Origin: Rhodobacterales bacterium
GTDB lineage: Bacteria > Pseudomonadota > Alphaproteobacteria > Rhodobacterales > Rhodobacteraceae
Reading direction: 5' to 3'
Assembly: GCA_002748265.1 (NCBI GenBank)
Contig: PDRY01000015.1
Location: forward strand, 62,001-126,000
DNA length: 64,000 bases
How positions within the stretch are numbered: the first letter of the stretch is position 1; every line of letters begins with the position of its first letter. Below the pieces are notes generated by a model, which saw only the letters and a program-made list of their open reading frames with translations, was not told where the DNA came from and searched no databases. Shown here piece by piece: positions 15,720 through 23,797 of the stretch. The position numbers and the translations under genes are program-made.

Positions 15720-18506
15720 TCAGTGCGCTTCGGCCCAGTTCGCGCCGCGGCCAGCATCGACGATCAAGGGCACATCCAGATGCACAGCGGGCGCTGCGGC
15801 GTTTTCCATCACCGCGCGTGCCGTTTCGATCAGGGCATCGGCCTTGTCCTCATCCACCTCAAAGATCAGTTCGTCATGCACCTGAAGCAGCATGGACGCG
15901 CCCGTTTCAGTGATCGCATCCGGCATGCGCACCATGGCGCGGCGAATGATATCCGCCGCCGTGCCCTGGATCGGCGCATTGATCGCGGCCCGTTTGGAGA
16001 AACCGGCCTGCGGCCCCTTGGAGGCGATCTCGGTCGTGTGGATCTTCCGGCCAAAGAGGGTGGAGACGTATTTGTGCTCCTTCGCGAAGGCGATGGTGTC
16101 GTCCATATAGGTGTGGATCCCGGGGAACCGTTCAAAATAGCGGTCGATAAAGGCCTGCGCTTCGCTGCGCGGGATGCGTAGGTTGCGGGCCAATCCAAAG
16201 CCGGAGATGCCATAGATCACGCCGAAATTGATCGCCTTCGCGCGGCGGCGGATGTCAGGCGTCATCTCCTCCAGCGGCACGTCGAACATCTCGGAAGCGG
16301 TCATCGCGTGGATGTCCTGCCCCTCGCGAAACGCCTGTTTCAGCGCGTCGATCCCGGCGACATGGGCCAAGATGCGCAGCTCGATCTGCGAGTAGTCGAG
16401 ACTGACGAGAGTGCGCCCCTCTGGGGCGACGAAGGCCTCACGGATGCGGCGCCCCTCTTCGCTGCGCACGGGGATGTTTTGCAGGTTCGGATCGGCCGAG
16501 GCGAGCCGCCCCGTGTTCGCCCCCGTCTGCACATAGGACGTGTGCACGCGGCCGTTCTCGTCGATATGGTCCTGAAGCGCATCCGTATAGGTCGATTTCA
16601 GCTTGGCGAGCTGTCGGTAATCCAGCACCCGCGCCGGGAAGTCGTGCAGCGTGGCGAGGTCTTCGAGAACATCTGCCGGGGTGGACCACTGGCCGGTTTT
16701 GGTCTTCTTGCCGCCCTCCAGGCTCATATCCTCAAAGAGGATCTGCCCCACCTGCGCGGGGCTTTGCACATTGAAGGACCGCCCGGCCAGCTCATGGAGT
16801 TCCGCCTCAAGCGCGGCCATCTTTTGGGCAAAGGCGTTGGACATGCGCGACAGCGTATCGCGGTCCACCGCGATGCCGCAGCGCTCCATCTGCGCCAGCA
16901 CCGGCACCAGCGGGCGCTCCAGCGTCTCATAGACCGTCGCCACGCGCTCTGCCGAAAGGCGGGGCTTGAACACCTGCCACAGGCGCAGGGTGATGTCGGC
17001 ATCCTCGGCGGCGTATTTCACCGCCTCGGCGACCGGCACCTTGTCAAAGGTGATCTGGCTCTTGCCGCTGCCGATCAGCTCCTTGATCGGGATCGGGCGA
17101 TGGCCAAGATATTCCTGCGAGAGCGTGTCCATCCCGTGCCCGTGCCGCCCGGCGTTGAGCGCGTAGCTCATCAGCATCGTGTCGTCGATGCAGGTCACGT
17201 CGATCCCGTAGCGCGCGAGGATCTTGGCATCGTATTTCACGTTTTGCCCGATCTTGAGGATGCTTTCATCCTCAAGCAGCGGCTTGAGCGCGGCCAGGCA
17301 CTGATCGAGCGGCATCTGCCCATCGGCCAGCCCGTCTTCGGCAAAGAGCCCCTCTTCGCCCCCCTTGTGGGTCAGCGGAATGTAGCAGGCCCGGCCGGGC
17401 GCCGTGGCCAGAGACACGCCGACCAGATCGGCGCGCATTTCATCCAGCCCGGTGGTTTCCGTGTCGAACGCAATGACGCCCAGATCATAAGCTTCCGCGA
17501 TCCAGCGCTCCAGCTGACTGAGCGATTTGACCCATTCATAGGTTTCCGGGTCAATTGCGGGCTGCTCGACGCTCGGGGCCTCGGCGGGGGCTTCCGCGAT
17601 CTCGGGTGCCTGAGCGCCCAGCTTGCCGGCGATGCGGGTTGTCAGGGACCGAAACTCCATCCGCGCGAGGAAGCCCAGAAGCTGCTCCGGCTCCGGCTCG
17701 CGCAGCTCCAGATCATCGAGCGTGAACTCAAGCGGCACCGCACAGTCAAGCTGCACGAGCTTCTTCGAGAGCTCGATCTGGTCGCGGTGGTTCAGCAGCG
17801 TCTCACGCCGTTTGGGCTGCTTGATCTCTTCCGCGCGATCCAACAGCTCTTCGAGCGTGCCGTATTCGTTGATCAGGAGCGCCGCCGTCTTGATCCCGAT
17901 CCCCGGCGCGCCGGGCACGTTGTCCACGCTGTCGCCCGCAAGCGCCTGCACATCCACGACGCGCTCCGGGCCGACGCCGAATTTCTCTTCGACCCCTTCG
18001 ATCCCGATGCGCTTGTTCTTCATTGCATCGAGCATCTCGACCCCGCCGCCGACGAGCTGCATCAGGTCCTTGTCGGATGAGATGATCGTTACCCGTCCCC
18101 CGGCGTCGCGGGCCTGGCAGGACAGGGTTGCGATGATGTCATCGGCCTCGAAGCCTTCCATCTCCTTGCAGGCGATGTTGAATGCCTCGGTCGCCTCGCG
18201 GGTCAGGGGCATCTGCGGGCGCAGGTCCTCGGGCATCGCGTCGCGATTCGCCTTGTAGGCGGGGAACATGTCATTGCGGAATGTGTGACTGCCCTTGTCG
18301 AAGATCACCGCCAGGTGGGTCGGCGCGTCGGGGCCTGTCTGATCCTCAATGTAGCGCTGCAACATGTTGCAAAAGCCGGAGACCGCTCCGATCGGCAGAC
18401 CATCGGATTTGCGCGTCAGCGGCGGCAGCGCATGGAACGCGCGAAAGATAAAGGCCGAGCCGTCGATCAGGTGCAGATGGCAGCCTTTTCCGAATTGCGT
18501 GGTCAT
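15720..18506 (-). CDS. polA: DNA polymerase I
   Basis: Repair and Okazaki-fragment-processing polymerase, 928 residues. An N-terminal 5'-3' exonuclease domain (HLIDGSAFIFRAFHALPPL, later SSDKDLMQLV) is followed by a 3'-5' exonuclease domain with the active motif AFDTETTGLD. The polymerase domain has DYSQIELRILAHV (motif A), RRRAKAINFGVIYG (motif B) and LLQVHDELIFEV (motif C). All activities look intact. The start is set at 18506 (MTTQFG), because the ORF upstream has no homology and the initial Met is followed by the family's N-terminal strand. Confidence 0.95.
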   Translation of the reverse strand: MTTQFGKGCHLHLIDGSAFIFRAFHALPPLTRKSDGLPIGAVSGFCNMLQRYIEDQTGPDAPTHLAVIFDKGSHTFRNDMFPAYKANRDAMPEDLRPQMPLTREATEAFNIACKEMEGFEADDIIATLSCQARDAGGRVTIISSDKDLMQLVGGGVEMLDAMKNKRIGIEGVEEKFGVGPERVVDVQALAGDSVDNVPGAPGIGIKTAALLINEYGTLEELLDRAEEIKQPKRRETLLNHRDQIELSKKLVQLDCAVPLEFTLDDLELREPEPEQLLGFLARMEFRSLTTRIAGKLGAQAPEIAEAPAEAPSVEQPAIDPETYEWVKSLSQLERWIAEAYDLGVIAFDTETTGLDEMRADLVGVSLATAPGRACYIPLTHKGGEEGLFAEDGLADGQMPLDQCLAALKPLLEDESILKIGQNVKYDAKILARYGIDVTCIDDTMLMSYALNAGRHGHGMDTLSQEYLGHRPIPIKELIGSGKSQITFDKVPVAEAVKYAAEDADITLRLWQVFKPRLSAERVATVYETLERPLVPVLAQMERCGIAVDRDTLSRMSNAFAQKMAALEAELHELAGRSFNVQSPAQVGQILFEDMSLEGGKKTKTGQWSTPADVLEDLATLHDFPARVLDYRQLAKLKSTYTDALQDHIDENGRVHTSYVQTGANTGRLASADPNLQNIPVRSEEGRRIREAFVAPEGRTLVSLDYSQIELRILAHVAGIDALKQAFREGQDIHAMTASEMFDVPLEEMTPDIRRRAKAINFGVIYGISGFGLARNLRIPRSEAQAFIDRYFERFPGIHTYMDDTIAFAKEHKYVSTLFGRKIHTTEIASKGPQAGFSKRAAINAPIQGTAADIIRRAMVRMPDAITETGASMLLQVHDELIFEVDEDKADALIETARAVMENAAAPAVHLDVPLIVDAGRGANWAEAH

Positions 18507-18603
18507 GGGGTGTCCTTCGCGCCTGTTGCCTATGTGTTCTGCCACGATCCAACCCGCGCTTCCAGCCATGCGTGGGGGCGCGCGGGCACAAGCCCCCGCC
18601 CGA

Positions 18604-19266
18604 TCACACCTCGGAGAGCCGTGTGACCTGCCGCCCCTGCGCGTCGAAATTCTCCGGCGTCAGCCAACGATCAAACCGCGCCTTGAGCGTCGGCCATTCG
18701 CCATCGAGGATCGAGAACCACTGGGTGTCGCGGTTGCGCCCCTTCAGCACGAGGTGCTGCCGGAACGTGCCTTCCTCCTGGAACCCGAGCCGCAGGGCCG
18801 CCGCGCGGGAGCGGGCATTGGCGGCGTCGCATTTCCACTCATACCGGCGGTAGCCCAGATCGTCGAAGACATGCGCCATGAGCAGAGCCATCGCCTCGGT
18901 GGTGGCCGGGCTGCCCTGAAGAGCGGGCGCGTGGTGGATATGGCCGACCTCGATCACGCCATGTTCGGGCTCGATCCGCATCAGGGCAGCGATCCCAAGA
19001 GGACGACCCTCCTTGAGGATCGCATAAAAGAGCGGGTCGCGGTCAAGGCAGGTCTGGACCAGCCACAGCCTGAACGACTGCACCGAATCGAACGGGCCAT
19101 AGGGCAGGTAGTCCCAGTCCGGCTCGTCGCCAAAGGCATCGAACAGCGCGTCGGCATGGGCGAGCGTAAGCCGCTCCAGACGGCAAAACCGCCCGGTCAG
19201 CGCGCGGCCATCGGGCCGGGGGCGCGGCAGGGGCGTGGTGACGGGCGCCTTCAGATCCCGCGTCAT
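18604..19266 (-). CDS. GNAT N-acetyltransferase, RimJ/RimL type
   Basis: A 220-residue GNAT protein of the RimJ/RimL group that acetylates protein N-termini or small amines with acetyl-CoA. The fold is seen from GRFCRLERLTLAHADAL, PLGIAALMRIEPEHGVIEVGHI (strands 4-5) and KCDAANARSRAAALRLGFQEEG. The ATG at 19266 overlaps the hemF stop (ATGA), so the pair is cotranslated; an in-frame ATG at 19272 is possible. The substrate is not predictable. Confidence 0.85.
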   Translation of the reverse strand: MTRDLKAPVTTPLPRPRPDGRALTGRFCRLERLTLAHADALFDAFGDEPDWDYLPYGPFDSVQSFRLWLVQTCLDRDPLFYAILKEGRPLGIAALMRIEPEHGVIEVGHIHHAPALQGSPATTEAMALLMAHVFDDLGYRRYEWKCDAANARSRAAALRLGFQEEGTFRQHLVLKGRNRDTQWFSILDGEWPTLKARFDRWLTPENFDAQGRQVTRLSEV

Positions 19267-20153
19267 GGCCATTTCGCCTCAGGCGGGAGCGACATCAGGA
19301 CGGCATTGGCATCATGCCCCGTGGCCAGCCCGAACTTCGTACCCCGGTCATAGACAAGGTTGTATTCGGCATAGAGCCCGCGATGCACGAGCTGCGCGTC
19401 CTTGTCGGCATCGCTCCACGCCGTGGGGCGACGTTTGTCGATCAGGGGGACAAAGGCGGGCAGGAAAGCGCGGCCAATATCCTGGATCAGCGCGAAATCG
19501 GCCTCCCAGTCGCCGGTGTTGTGATCGTCCAGGAAGATGCCACCAACCCCCCGCGCGCGGTGACGATGCGGGATGTAGAAATACTCATCCGCCCACTCCT
19601 TGAGCCGGGGATAGAGCGCTTCTCCGTGCGGATCGAGCGCGGCCTTCTGCGTGCCGTGAAAATGCGCCGTGTCCTCATCGTATTCGATGCAGGGGTTCAG
19701 ATCGGACCCGCCGCCGAACCACCACGCGGAGGGCGTCCAGAACATGCGCGTGTTCATGTGCACCGCAGGGGCGTGGGGGTTTTGCATATGCGCCACAAGG
19801 CTGATGCCAGAGGCCCAGAAGCGGGGATCGTCGGCCACACCGGGCACACCGCGCGCGGCCATGGCGGATTGGGCCGCCGCGCCAAGCGTGCCGTAGACTT
19901 CGGAGACGTTGACGCCGACCTTTTCAAAGACGCGGCCGCCGCGCATGACGCTCATCAGCCCGCCGCCCGCATCCGATCCGTCATCGGCGCTGCGCGTGGT
20001 TGGCGTGACGTCGAAGCGACCCGCAGGGCGATCCGATAGCGGACCTTCGACATGGCGGTCTTCCAGAGATTCGAAGGCGGCGACGATCTCGTCGCGCAGG
20101 GCGCGGAACCAGGTTGCGGCGCGCTGTTTTTCGTCTTGCATCGGCTCGGTCAT
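19263..20153 (-). CDS. hemF: Coproporphyrinogen III oxidase, oxygen-dependent
   Basis: Converts coproporphyrinogen III to protoporphyrinogen IX with O2 in haem and chlorophyll synthesis. The 296 residues match HemF. Recognisable blocks are GGGLMSVMRGGRVFEKVGVN, HMNTRMFW and FGGGSDLNP (substrate loop), the KEWADEYFYIPHR region, and RRPTAWSD-like residues near the dimer interface. AAGGAG lies 8 bases before the start. It is divergent from a lipoprotein gene across an intergenic region that carries a perfect 15-base palindrome. Confidence 0.95.
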   Translation of the reverse strand: MTEPMQDEKQRAATWFRALRDEIVAAFESLEDRHVEGPLSDRPAGRFDVTPTTRSADDGSDAGGGLMSVMRGGRVFEKVGVNVSEVYGTLGAAAQSAMAARGVPGVADDPRFWASGISLVAHMQNPHAPAVHMNTRMFWTPSAWWFGGGSDLNPCIEYDEDTAHFHGTQKAALDPHGEALYPRLKEWADEYFYIPHRHRARGVGGIFLDDHNTGDWEADFALIQDIGRAFLPAFVPLIDKRRPTAWSDADKDAQLVHRGLYAEYNLVYDRGTKFGLATGHDANAVLMSLPPEAKWP

Positions 20154-20210
20154 GGACGGTCTCCTTCGTTAAGGCGGTTTGGCACGGGCGCAACGCAGGC
20201 CGCAAGAGCG

Positions 20211-20225
20211 TGCTATCCGATAGCA
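20211..20225. promoter_or_regulatory. Perfect palindrome in the hemF/lipoprotein divergent promoter
   Basis: TGCTATC-C-GATAGCA is a 7-base perfect inverted repeat with a one-base centre, midway between the divergent starts of hemF (20153) and the lipoprotein gene (20290). Its size and place suit a dimeric repressor operator. The regulator is not identified. Confidence 0.5.
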
Positions 20226-20289
20226 GACCGGTGAACGTGCCTACCCGGCGGATGGTGGCAGCGCTAGACTGCTCTCGAAGGAGACCGCC

Positions 20290-20676
20290 ATGAAACACAT
20301 TTCCCTCTTGCTGGCCGCCTGCGCGACGCTGAGCGCTTGCAGCGAACGCGACATGTGCCTGTCCCGCGTCAGCCAGGAGCAGCGCACCATCACGCAGCTC
20401 ACCGAAGAGACCCGCGCCAATGTCGCGCGCGGCTACGCCATCGGCAAACGAGAGCGCGTCCGAGAGACGCGGCACCGCTGCAAGGTCGAGCAGCCCGACG
20501 GCTCCGAAATCGTCACGATCTGCACGGATGTGGACACCTACACGCAGCGCTATCCGGTCGCCATCGACCTGAACGCGGAGCGCGCAAAGCTGGCGTCTTT
20601 GGAAGAGCGTCTCGCGCAGGTACGCGCCCGCACCCAAGCGGCGAGGCAGCAGTGCATCGCCACCTATCCAGAATAG
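20290..20676 (+). CDS. Small predicted lipoprotein
   Basis: A 128-residue protein with a short signal peptide and lipobox LSAC, so Cys17 should be lipidated. The mature part carries a Cys pair-rich stretch (DMCLSR, HRCKVE, TICTD) and an amphipathic, probably coiled helix LNAERAKLASLEERLAQVRARTQ near the C-terminus. A GAAGGAGA site precedes the ATG. No family was recognised. It probably sits at the inner face of the outer membrane or at the periplasmic face of the inner membrane. Confidence 0.75.
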   Translation: MKHISLLLAACATLSACSERDMCLSRVSQEQRTITQLTEETRANVARGYAIGKRERVRETRHRCKVEQPDGSEIVTICTDVDTYTQRYPVAIDLNAERAKLASLEERLAQVRARTQAARQQCIATYPE

Positions 20677-20679
20677 CGG

Positions 20680-21486
20680 CTAGTGCGCGGCGGTCATCGT
20701 CACCGGATCGATCAGGCTGCGCCCACCATCGACGGTCATCACCTCGCCAGTGACAAAGGCGGAGGCGTCCGACGCCAGATACTGCACCGCTCCGATCAGT
20801 TCGCTGGCCGGGGCGATGCGGTTGAGCGGCGTCACGTCGATCACCCGCTCCCGCAGGTCGGGGTTGTCACGCAGCATGCCTTTGAGGCTGGCGCTCATCA
20901 CCGATCCGATGGCGACAGCATTCACCCGAACCCGGTGCTGCGCCAGAGCAACGGCGAGGGACCGGGTCATCTGTTCAAGCCCCGCGGTCGCCACCGAAAA
21001 CCCCAAAAGGTCAGGATGCGCCCGGCGCGCGGCAATGGAAGAGATGTTGATGATCGTCCCGGCGGGTGCGTCTTCGTCATCTTCGACCTGGCGGATCATC
21101 CGCTTGGCGACCGCCTGAGAGACGCGCAGCGGCGTAAGAAGGTTCTGCTCGATCATCGGCATGACCGCATCGCCATCGGGGTCCAGCGGATCCGAAAGGG
21201 TGATCTGCCGCGTCGCGTTCACCAGAATGTCCACGCGGTCGAACGCGGCAATCGTGGTGGAGAGCAGGTTGGCGATGGTCAGCTTCTGTCGCAGGTCTCC
21301 GGCAAAGGCCCGCACGGGGCCTTCATCGGCCAGCTTCTCTCCGAGCTCTTTTTGAAGGTTTGCTTCGTCCATATCGGCAAAGATGACGTTGGCCCCGGAT
21401 TCGGCAAAGTGCCGTCCAATGGCAAGCCCGATCCCGTTGGCCGCCCCTGTCACGATGGCGGTCTTTCCGGAAAGAGAAAACGACAT
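20680..21486 (-). CDS. SDR family protein lacking the catalytic Tyr/Lys
   Basis: A 268-residue short-chain dehydrogenase fold protein. The coenzyme motif TGAANGIGLAIG is intact, but the usual NNAG is VNAT, and the catalytic YxxxK is FSVAT: Phe163 replaces Tyr and Thr167 replaces Lys. The Ser in INISSIAARR is kept. The C-terminus VTGEVMTVDGG is normal. It is therefore likely to bind NAD(P) but not to carry out ordinary SDR chemistry. It lies downstream of rsmC-clpS on the same strand and converges with the lipoprotein gene 4 bases away. Confidence 0.85.
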   Translation of the reverse strand: MSFSLSGKTAIVTGAANGIGLAIGRHFAESGANVIFADMDEANLQKELGEKLADEGPVRAFAGDLRQKLTIANLLSTTIAAFDRVDILVNATRQITLSDPLDPDGDAVMPMIEQNLLTPLRVSQAVAKRMIRQVEDDEDAPAGTIINISSIAARRAHPDLLGFSVATAGLEQMTRSLAVALAQHRVRVNAVAIGSVMSASLKGMLRDNPDLRERVIDVTPLNRIAPASELIGAVQYLASDASAFVTGEVMTVDGGRSLIDPVTMTAAH

Positions 21487-21534
21487 GTCTCAGGTCCTTT
21501 GCCCGATGGAGTGATCCGCGAAGACTAGCCCGAC

Positions 21535-22506
21535 TCAGCGGCGGGGGCGAGAGGCGTGCAGCACCTTGAACCCAGCGTTCTGCGCGACAGGAACGACATG
21601 GGCGAAGCCCGCCTCCAACGCGGCCTCATAGGGAAGCTGGCGGTTGGCGACCATCCACAGCTGCCCCTTCGGGTCCAGCATCTTCGCCGCCACGGCAATG
21701 AAGGCAGCACCAAGCGACGGATCGGCCGCGCGGCCTTTGTGGAACGGCGGGTTCATCACCACGTGGTCTGGCCGCGCATCCGGTGTCCAGCTCAGCGCGT
21801 CCGCCCAATGGATCGACACGCGCGGGTCGGTCAGGTTGGCCCGCGCCGCCTCGACCGCGCGCAGCTCGGCTTCCACGGCATCGAGCCGCGTCACGCCTTC
21901 GCGGCTCAGGATGTCCCGGCTGAGCCAGCCCCAACCGGCGCCCAGATCGACCACATGCCCCGGCAGCGCTTTGGGCAGGTGCTCTGCCAGCAGGCGCGAG
22001 CCCGCATCGACCTTGTCTTCCGAAAAGACCCCGGGCTGGGTCAGCATCCCGTCCGGTCCGGGCCTCAGCCCCGGATCGGCCCACTCGGCAAGCGCATCGC
22101 GCGCACTACTGGCGGAAAACCACGCCAGCTTGCCATGGGCCTTGGCGATCACCGCAATGCCCGGAAGGCGCTTGCGCAGATCGCGCAGGATGCTTTCGGC
22201 GCCATCTGTCTTCTGTCCGTCGACCAACACCAATTGCCGCGCCTTGGACGCCGCCGCATGGATCAGCGCCCGCGCATAGTCCTTGGACCGTGGCAGGCAC
22301 GCCAGAACGGCGTCCACCTCGGGGAGGGTATCGCAGACCTCGCGCCCCTGCGCCTTAAACCGCGCCGCCGCGACGGCATCGCCCGTCACGACCATCGCGC
22401 CGTCCAGCAAGGACAGATCGTCATCGGCAGCAGGACGCAGCACGGCCAGATCCTCCGGCAGCTCCAGCCCACCGGACAAGGCCATCCGCAAACGATCCAT
22501 GCGCAT
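21535..22506 (-). CDS. rsmC: Class I SAM methyltransferase, RsmC-like (16S rRNA G1207)
   Basis: A 323-residue protein with the two-domain layout of RsmC: a cofactor-free N-terminal half and a C-terminal Rossmann methyltransferase. VVDLGAGWGWLS is the SAM motif I, and VVMNPPFHKG is the NPPF motif that binds the exocyclic amine of guanine in N2-methyltransferases. The start at 22506 is 3 bases after the clpS stop; 22500 is an alternative. Assignment to G1207 follows the family and is not proven here. Confidence 0.82.
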   Translation of the reverse strand: MRMDRLRMALSGGLELPEDLAVLRPAADDDLSLLDGAMVVTGDAVAAARFKAQGREVCDTLPEVDAVLACLPRSKDYARALIHAAASKARQLVLVDGQKTDGAESILRDLRKRLPGIAVIAKAHGKLAWFSASSARDALAEWADPGLRPGPDGMLTQPGVFSEDKVDAGSRLLAEHLPKALPGHVVDLGAGWGWLSRDILSREGVTRLDAVEAELRAVEAARANLTDPRVSIHWADALSWTPDARPDHVVMNPPFHKGRAADPSLGAAFIAVAAKMLDPKGQLWMVANRQLPYEAALEAGFAHVVPVAQNAGFKVLHASRPRR

Positions 22507-22509
22507 GAG

Positions 22510-22830
22510 TTATTCTTTCTCCATGGTGCATTGCAGCGGGTGCTGATGCTGCTGGGCGAAATCCATGACCAGAGCAACCTTGGTCTCTGCGATTTCGAAG
22601 GAGAACACGCCCACCACGGCCAAACCTTTTTTGTGGACGGTCAGCATGATCTCGACCGCCTGTGCGTGGGTCATGCCAAAGAATCGCTCAAGCACATGCA
22701 CGACGAACTCCATCGGAGTGTAGTCGTCGTTCAGGATCATAACCTTGTACATCGGGGGCTTGCGGGTCTTCGGCTTGGTGGCCGTAGCGACACCGGACTC
22801 GCCCTCGTGGTCGTCATCGCGATCTGACAT
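22510..22830 (-). CDS. clpS: ATP-dependent Clp protease adaptor ClpS
   Basis: A 106-residue adaptor that delivers N-degron substrates to ClpAP. After a disordered N-terminal extension, the core reads [24 protein letters not shown], with the Asp pair and Met that form the N-end-binding pocket, then [21 protein letters not shown]. rsmC follows 3 bases downstream. clpA is not in the adjacent sequence, and the gene is divergent from a HAD phosphatase. Confidence 0.94.
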   Translation of the reverse strand: MSDRDDDHEGESGVATATKPKTRKPPMYKVMILNDDYTPMEFVVHVLERFFGMTHAQAVEIMLTVHKKGLAVVGVFSFEIAETKVALVMDFAQQHQHPLQCTMEKE

Positions 22831-22915
22831 GGACTACGGCTCCTGGCTGGTCGGCGTGATTGAGCGGGCTGCGCCCTGTATATAGAAGCGAAGCCATGTG
22901 ATGAAAGGGGGCGTG

Positions 22916-23617
22916 ATGCAACTGCGGGGCACATGGACCATCGGGCTCGATGCCGATGACACGCTTTGGCACAATGAACGCGCGTTCAAGCTGACCCAGG
23001 CCCATTTCGCGGAACTGGTGGCGCCCTTTGCCGAAAGCGGCGACCTGGACGCACGGCTGGAAGCGGCGGAGCGCCGGAACCTCGCGCTCTATGGCTACGG
23101 GATCAAGGGATTCACCCTGTCGATGGTCGAAACGGCAATCGACATCAGCGGCGGACGCGTGCCCGGCTCCGTCATCGCAGAGCTTCTGGCGGCCGGGCGC
23201 GATATGCTGGCGCACCCCGTGGAACTGCTGCCCGGCGTGGCAGAAGCAATCGACACGCTGGCCCCCGCCGCGCGGCTGGTTCTGATCACCAAGGGCGATT
23301 TGCTGGATCAGGAGCGCAAGCTCGCGGAGAGCGGGTTGGCCGACCGTTTCGATGACATCGCCATCGTAAGCGACAAGACGCCGGACACCTACACGCGCCG
23401 TCTCGGAGCCGGGCCTCGTCTGATGGCCGGGAATTCGATGCGCTCTGATGTCATCCCCGCGATCCGGTCCGGGGCGCACGGCGTGCATATCCCTCAAGAT
23501 CTCGCCTGGTCGCTCGAGCACGCCGATGATCCAAAGGATGAGACACTCTTTCACCGGGTGACAGAGATTGCGGAGCTGCCAAAACTGGTCACGCGGCTCG
23601 ACGCCGCTCTGCCATGA
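22916..23617 (+). CDS. HAD family hydrolase
   Basis: A phosphatase-type HAD protein of about 233 residues. The nucleophile motif is GLDADDTLWHNE (DxD with general acid), motif II is LITKGD, and the later MAGNSMRSDVIPAIRSG matches motif IV. A helical cap lies between. AAAGGGGGCGTG stands directly before the ATG at 22916; GTG 22898 and ATG 22901 are in frame but less likely. Substrate unknown, probably a small phosphorylated metabolite. Confidence 0.82.
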   Translation: MQLRGTWTIGLDADDTLWHNERAFKLTQAHFAELVAPFAESGDLDARLEAAERRNLALYGYGIKGFTLSMVETAIDISGGRVPGSVIAELLAAGRDMLAHPVELLPGVAEAIDTLAPAARLVLITKGDLLDQERKLAESGLADRFDDIAIVSDKTPDTYTRRLGAGPRLMAGNSMRSDVIPAIRSGAHGVHIPQDLAWSLEHADDPKDETLFHRVTEIAELPKLVTRLDAALP

Positions 23618-23622
23618 TCTCG

Positions 23623-23640
23623 CCACATTCAAAAATGTGG
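23623..23640. other. Perfect 7-bp hairpin in the intergenic region before the carboxypeptidase gene
   Basis: CCACATT-CAAA-AATGTGG lies 6 bases after the HAD stop, within a 180-base gap before the next start. There is no T-tract, so it is a weak terminator or a protein-binding site. The rest of the gap (23641-23797) holds no gene and probably the promoter for the carboxypeptidase. Confidence 0.45.
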
Positions 23641-23797
23641 TGCCAGCGATGCACTGCGCCACCACATCGGGTGGGTGCCATGCTGCAACACCGTGAAAAT
23701 CCGTTGTTTTCCTGAAGGCGGCCTCGTGTTAAGCTGATCTCAATCAAAAGGCAGTCGTAATAAGCGGCGCCGTGAGGCAGACAATCGAGGCAGTGAC

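Noticed and set aside
16308-18080. Long plus-strand open frame antisense to polA (590 codons)
   Set aside because: The complementary strand encodes a complete DNA polymerase I with all motifs. The antisense frame has low-complexity Arg/His-rich translation typical of mirror frames.
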